NCBI GenBank assembly: GCA_023413015.1
Contig: JAEZQR010000275.1
Span: 1 to 10,760, forward strand
Length of the DNA stretch: 10,760 nt
DNA from: Pseudomonadota bacterium
GTDB lineage: Bacteria; Pseudomonadota; Alphaproteobacteria; Sphingomonadales; Sphingomonadaceae
Direction of reading: 5' to 3'
Shown: piece by piece, positions 7,776 through 10,760 of the stretch
Layout of the letters: every line of letters starts with the position of its first letter
Numbering within the stretch: position 1 is the first letter of the stretch
Notes under the pieces: model-generated
What the model was told of the DNA's origin: nothing
Databases searched by the model: none
Seen by the model: the letters and a program-made list of their open reading frames with translations, nothing else
Made by a program: the position numbers and the translations under genes

Positions 7776-7804
7776 AATATCCTCCGCCGATCCGTGCCGC
7801 CCAA
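7776..7804 (-). promoter_or_regulatory. Possible sigma-70-type promoter for phoR
   Basis: On the - strand, TTGGGC (7799-7804), a 17-bp spacer and GATATT (7776-7781) resemble a housekeeping -35/-10 pair (3/6 and 4/6 matches). The -10 ends 29 nt before the first phoR ATG. The position is reasonable, but the match is weak and could be chance. Confidence 0.3.
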
Positions 7805-7863
7805 ATGGGGCTGGAACAACCTCTCGGCGAGTGGCGTTTCAGTTTCAGGACAAGGGCTGGTTC

Positions 7864-8262
7864 ATGAGCGAATATAAGGACGACAGGCCGCAAGCGAACG
7901 GCGGGCACGCCACCCGTCGCACGTTGTTGCGGCTGGGCGCCATCGCGGTGCCGGCCGTCGTGACGCTGAAGCCGGCGTTCGCCGCCACCAACTCGATCAT
8001 GAACTGCGAGATCCCGATCGACAATTGGGTCGACGCCTATGGCGACGTGCAGGCGCCGAATACCCAGCAGGCCTACGCGCCGCCGTCACGCCCCTATCTG
8101 GGCGAGGAAATCCGTACGATGACGCCGCCGAACATCACGCTTTCGAACGGCGAGCCGCTGTCGTCGGAGGCGTTCAACGCACACGTCGAGTACATCAAGA
8201 AGATGCAGCAGGGCACGCCGGGCTTCACCTGCTTTGCTTCGATCGCCGCACGCCGGGTCTGA
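7864..8262 (+). CDS. Exported protein with twin-arginine-like signal; first gene of the HPr-rel-A cassette
   Basis: I do not recognise a named family for this 132-aa protein. After a polar, charged N-terminus (1-17) comes a twin-arginine-like signal: TRRTLLRLG (17-25), a hydrophobic stretch (GAIAVPAVVTL) and a likely AFA|A signal-peptidase site after residue 40. Export by Tat would imply folding, or modification, in the cytoplasm first. The mature part is about 92 residues, rich in Pro, Asn, Gln and Tyr, with two cysteines (C48, C123) and no transmembrane helix. The ATG at 7864 is preceded by AAGGG at a 7-nt spacing. A GTG 33 nt upstream is also in frame but would bury the signal. The stop TGA is shared with the apparent CTG start of the PqqD-like gene, so it is the head of a coupled operon divergent from phoR. 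I infer it may be the substrate of the modifying enzymes downstream. Confidence 0.85.
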   Translation: MSEYKDDRPQANGGHATRRTLLRLGAIAVPAVVTLKPAFAATNSIMNCEIPIDNWVDAYGDVQAPNTQQAYAPPSRPYLGEEIRTMTPPNITLSNGEPLSSEAFNAHVEYIKKMQQGTPGFTCFASIAARRV

Positions 8263-8555
8263 CGATCAGCACGGGGGCCATCCGCTACGTTTCCCATCTG
8301 AACCGCGACGCCGCCTGGCGCGCGGTCGATGAGCTGTACCTGCTCTATCACCGGCCGTCGGGCGAGACGCATGTGCTGGCGCCCGACCTATTCGCGATTC
8401 TCGCGAGCATCGACGAGCAGCCGCTCGATGCCGCGGGCGTGCTGGCGAAGCTCGCCGCCGAGCACGAGATTGAGGCCGAGGAGGCGCCGCTGGCGATCGT
8501 GACCGCGCGGCTGACGGAGCTGGCGGCGCTCGGGCTGGCCGACGAGGCGCGATGA
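8259..8555 (+). CDS. PqqD-like protein of the HPr-rel-A system (apparent CTG start)
   Basis: A protein of about 98 aa resembling the small winged-helix PqqD/RRE fold, which binds leader peptides and presents them to modifying enzymes. Recognisable features are the strand pattern around LYLLYHRPSGETHVLAPDLF (first third) and a helical C-terminal half (LDAAGVLAKLAAEHEI, then VTARLTELAALGLAD), matching PqqD relatives annotated as the PqqD family protein of the HPr-rel-A system. No ATG, GTG or TTG lies in frame where the N-terminus should be. The CTG at 8259-8261 overlaps the previous gene's TGA as CTGA, mirroring the usual ATGA coupling, so I place the start there. Earlier in-frame starts would overlap the upstream gene by more than 200 nt. 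The 3' end overlaps the kinase start (ATGA). Confidence 0.8.
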   Translation: MTISTGAIRYVSHLNRDAAWRAVDELYLLYHRPSGETHVLAPDLFAILASIDEQPLDAAGVLAKLAAEHEIEAEEAPLAIVTARLTELAALGLADEAR

Positions 8556-9436
8556 GCCGCGATCCCTGGCCGAATCGGACGGTACGCGTCGGGCCGTTCG
8601 CCTTCCGGCTGCGCTCGCCGCTGGCGGGCGTGATCGCGGCAGCCGACCGACTCTATCGCGACTATCCGGCCGGTACCGTCGACAGCATCGTCGACTATAC
8701 GGTTGCCGTCCACCCGTCCTCGCCGCTCCGCCGCTGGCTGCGGCCGAAGCTGGTGCTCGCCTGCGATATCGAGGTCCCGCTGATGGCACCGGTGCCGCGC
8801 GCGCACGGGCTGCTCGCGCTTGAGATGGGGATGAACCTGCAGCTCGCGGCGGGGATGCACCGCTTCCTGCTGCTCCATGCCGCCGCCGTCGAGCGCGACG
8901 GTGGCGGGCTGATCATGACTGGCGATTCGGGGGCCGGCAAAAGCACGCTGTCCGCCGTCCTCGCCTACAATGGCTGGCGCTTCCTGGGCGACGAGTTCGC
9001 GCTGCTCGGCCCGGACGACGGCCTGCTGCATCCCTTCCCGCGCCCGGTCTCGCTCAAGAACGGATCGATCGAGCTGCTGCGCGCGGCGGTGCCGGCCGAC
9101 CGCTTCGGCCCACGCTTCGAGGGGACGATCAAGGGCACGATCCAGCACCTGATCCCGCCCGCCGAGGCGGTGGCAGCGATGGATGTGCCGGCCCGGCCCC
9201 GGCTGATCGTCATGCCGGGCTTCGCAGCGGGCGCGCAACCGGCCGTCCGGCGCCTGAGCCGATCCGAGGCCTTCGTGCGGCTGAGCCAGGCGTCGACCAA
9301 CTACCGCAAGCTTGGCGAAGCCGGGTTCGAGGCGCTGTGGCGGCTGGTCGAGGCGACGCCGGCCTACGCGATCGCCTACGGCTCCAGCGCGGCGGCGCAG
9401 GCGCTGATCGACGAGCTGTGGGCCGTGCATGGCTGA
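8552..9436 (+). CDS. HprK-related kinase A (HPr-rel-A system)
   Basis: A 294-aa cytoplasmic P-loop protein distantly related to HPr kinase/phosphorylase. The core matches the HprK arrangement: LLLHAAAV (106-113, with a His placed like the conserved HprK histidine), a short spacer, then Walker A GDSGAGKST (124-132). The acidic segment FLGDEFALL (144-152) stands where HprK has its catalytic aspartates. A DNA-binding or PTS domain is not visible, and the roughly 100-residue N-terminal part is not one I recognise. Members of this family occur with a PqqD-like protein and a nucleotidyltransferase. Their target is not established, but it is unlikely to be classical HPr because no HPr gene is nearby. 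HprK-like kinases in some lasso-peptide clusters phosphorylate the peptide. The start ATG overlaps the PqqD-like stop by 4 nt; the end overlaps the next gene by 8 nt. Confidence 0.88.
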   Translation: MSRDPWPNRTVRVGPFAFRLRSPLAGVIAAADRLYRDYPAGTVDSIVDYTVAVHPSSPLRRWLRPKLVLACDIEVPLMAPVPRAHGLLALEMGMNLQLAAGMHRFLLLHAAAVERDGGGLIMTGDSGAGKSTLSAVLAYNGWRFLGDEFALLGPDDGLLHPFPRPVSLKNGSIELLRAAVPADRFGPRFEGTIKGTIQHLIPPAEAVAAMDVPARPRLIVMPGFAAGAQPAVRRLSRSEAFVRLSQASTNYRKLGEAGFEALWRLVEATPAYAIAYGSSAAAQALIDELWAVHG

Positions 9437-10463
9437 CCTCGGCCTCCTTGTCACACATCTGCGCGAGCCCAGCCGACTGGCACGGGCGGACGGCGAGACC
9501 TGGAACGCGCTCGTGCGGATGGCGCGCAAGGAGGCGATGCTGGGCCAGCTCGACGCCGTCGCCCGCGAGGCCGGAGCCACGCCGCCGGAACGCGTCGGAG
9601 CGATCCTGGCCGATGCCGCGATCGGCATCGCGGCCAGCCAGCGGAGCGCCCGCTGGGAGGCACAGGATGCGGCGCGGCTGCTCGGCGGGGGCGGCTATCC
9701 GGTCGTGCTGCTGAAAGGCGCCGCCTATGTCGTCGCCGGCCTGCCCGCGGCGGACGGACGAACGGTGGGCGACCTCGACATCCTCGTGCCGCGCGCGGCG
9801 ATCGGCGATGCGGAAGCGCGGCTGCGCGCCGGCGGCTGGCACCCGCTCAAGACCGGCGCCTACGACGACGCCTACTACCGCCAGTGGATGCACGAGCTGC
9901 CGCCGCTCGCACATGCCGAGCGCGGCTCGATCATCGACGTGCACCACACGATCCTGCCACTGACGGCGCGGCTACGGCCCGATGCGGCAGCGATGGTGGC
10001 GGATGCGGCCAGCGTCGGAAACGGGCTCTACGTTCTCAACCCACCCGACATGGTGCTGCACAGCGTGGCGCACCTGTTCTACGACGGCGACTTCGAGGGC
10101 GGACTGCGCAACCTGTGGGACATCCACCGGCTGCTGGGCCACTTCGGCTCGGAACCCGATTTCTGGCCGCGCCTAAGCGAACGCGCGCGCCTGCATCAGC
10201 TTGAGCTGCCCCTCGCCCGCGCGCTGCGCTTCGCGCGCGATTTCTTCGGGGCCGAGATCGATCCCGCGCTCGCCGGGCGTCCGTCCGCGCTCGACCGGCT
10301 GATCCGTCGCCGGCTGCTCGCGCGCGATGAGTGGGGAATGCCGACCCGGCCGCTCAGCCGGCAGGCGCTCTACGTCCGCAGCCACTGGCTCCGCATGCCG
10401 CCGGCCATGCTGGCGCGGCATCTGTTCACGAAATGGCGGATGCGGCGAGCCGGCGCAGCGTGA
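9429..10463 (+). CDS. Nucleotidyltransferase family protein (NTP_transf_5-like)
   Basis: A 344-aa cytoplasmic protein of the uncharacterised nucleotidyltransferase family (PF14907-like). The N-terminal helical region is followed by the diagnostic VVLLKGAAY (92-100) and the metal-binding DxD in TVGDLDILVP (D115, D117). A further acidic/His segment, SIIDVHHTILPL (167-178), supplies the usual third acidic residue (D170). A helical C-terminal half contains NPPDMVLHSVAHLFYDG and ends in a basic tail. By family it should transfer a nucleotide or sugar-phosphate unit, but no substrate is known. It is translationally coupled to the kinase by an 8-nt overlap and completes the HPr-rel-A cassette. Related enzymes accompany HprK-like kinases in some lasso-peptide clusters, where they are thought to add to the phosphorylated product. 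Its last 38 nt overlap the convergent HAD gene. Confidence 0.86.
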   Translation: MADLGLLVTHLREPSRLARADGETWNALVRMARKEAMLGQLDAVAREAGATPPERVGAILADAAIGIAASQRSARWEAQDAARLLGGGGYPVVLLKGAAYVVAGLPAADGRTVGDLDILVPRAAIGDAEARLRAGGWHPLKTGAYDDAYYRQWMHELPPLAHAERGSIIDVHHTILPLTARLRPDAAAMVADAASVGNGLYVLNPPDMVLHSVAHLFYDGDFEGGLRNLWDIHRLLGHFGSEPDFWPRLSERARLHQLELPLARALRFARDFFGAEIDPALAGRPSALDRLIRRRLLARDEWGMPTRPLSRQALYVRSHWLRMPPAMLARHLFTKWRMRRAGAA

Positions 10464-10760
10464 CGATCAGCTCGCCATAATGGTCGATCACCGCGTCGGC
10501 GCCGAGCGTATCGGCCGGGCGGTCAGGGAAGCCGAAGCTTACCGCGACGACAGGAACGCCGGCGGCCTTCGCCGCGGTCACGTCGACGATCGAATCGCCA
10601 ACGAACGCGCAGGAGCGCACGTCGCCACCCGCCGCCTCGATCGTCGAGAGCACATGGTCCGGATGCGGCTTGCGCTGCGGCACGCGGTCGGCGCCGAGGA
10701 TGGCGGTGAAGCGCCCCTTCCAGCCGAGCGCGTCGATCAGCAGCTCGGACAGGCGCTGCG
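10426..10760 (-). CDS. gph: HAD-family hydrolase, probable phosphoglycolate phosphatase, C-terminal part (5' end outside window)
   Basis: The open frame enters from the right edge and covers about the last 110 residues. It carries HAD motif III (QRKPHPDHV, the conserved Lys before Pro) and motif IV (FVGDSIVDVTAAKAAGVP, with the GDSxxD acidic pair). The cap region and the nucleophile motif DxDGT lie outside the window. The arrangement and spacing fit the phosphoglycolate phosphatase (Gph) subgroup, which dephosphorylates 2-phosphoglycolate from DNA repair or oxygenase activity. Other HAD phosphatases share these motifs, so the specific name is less certain than the family. The GTG at 10681-10683 is an internal Val. 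Its 3' end overlaps the nucleotidyltransferase gene tail-to-tail by 38 nt. Confidence 0.78.
   Translation of the reverse strand, partial: QRLSELLIDALGWKGRFTAILGADRVPQRKPHPDHVLSTIEAAGGDVRSCAFVGDSIVDVTAAKAAGVPVVAVSFGFPDRPADTLGADAVIDHYGELIVTLRRLAASAIS

Noticed and set aside
7831..7863. In-frame GTG giving an 11-residue longer N-terminus for the exported protein
   Set aside because: The ATG at 7864 has a well-spaced AAGGG ribosome-binding site, and the extension only pushes the twin-arginine signal further from the N-terminus.
7747..7863. Pho box in the phoR/cassette divergent promoter region
   Set aside because: No TGTCA-type units on an 11-bp period are present on either strand in this gap.
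8025..8258. Longer PqqD-like protein starting at an ATG inside the upstream gene
   Set aside because: It would overlap the exported-protein gene by 238 nt, and the extra residues (Arg/Ala-rich) look like a shadow frame, not PqqD sequence.
8259..10463. Lasso-peptide biosynthetic cluster
   Set aside because: PqqD-like, kinase and nucleotidyltransferase are shared parts, but no transglutaminase-type leader protease, no asparagine-synthetase-like cyclase and no short precursor are seen in the window.

Overview
The window is high-GC, gene-dense DNA with long antisense shadow frames, typical of an alphaproteobacterium. The layout points to the sphingomonad/Caulobacter side of the class: phoR upstream of pstCAB-phoU-phoB with no linked pstS, a PstA with the long periplasmic insert (DUF3333 type), and an HPr-rel-A kinase cassette. 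This placement is inferred from gene content; no rRNA or other marker is present.

Left edge (3-578, + strand): the C-terminal third of leuA, 2-isopropylmalate synthase, ending 6 nt from the convergently transcribed phoB.

Phosphate block (585-7746, all - strand). In transcription order: phoR (membrane sensor kinase), a TauE/SafE-type membrane permease, then pstC, pstA, pstB, phoU and phoB. The pst genes are tightly packed (overlaps or gaps of 20 nt or less), so they look like one operon encoding the inner-membrane phosphate ABC transporter, its PhoU signalling partner and the response regulator. A PhoB-binding site made of three 11-bp units (5639-5667) lies in the 182-nt gap before pstC. The expected logic is that low phosphate lets PhoR phosphorylate PhoB, which activates the pst operon, including phoB itself, while PhoU with the transporter restrains PhoR when phosphate is plentiful. 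The periplasmic phosphate-binding protein PstS is absent here and must be encoded elsewhere. The TauE-like gene lies downstream of phoR and before the Pho box, so it probably belongs to the phoR transcript.

Cassette (7864-10463, + strand, divergent from phoR): four tightly coupled genes. They encode a 132-aa protein with a twin-arginine-like signal, a small PqqD-like protein that appears to start at CTG, an HprK-related kinase and a family-5-type nucleotidyltransferase. The last three match what is known as the HPr-rel-A system, a cassette of unknown function whose parts resemble the leader-binding, kinase and nucleotidyltransferase tailoring proteins of some lasso-peptide clusters. No lasso protease or cyclase is visible here. 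The exported first protein is a candidate substrate. This is the most interesting part of the window.

Right edge (10426-10760, - strand): the C-terminal part of a HAD hydrolase, probably phosphoglycolate phosphatase, whose 3' end overlaps the nucleotidyltransferase tail-to-tail by 38 nt. I saw no tRNA, rRNA, IS element, CRISPR array or attachment site. No gene-free stretch exceeds 300 nt.
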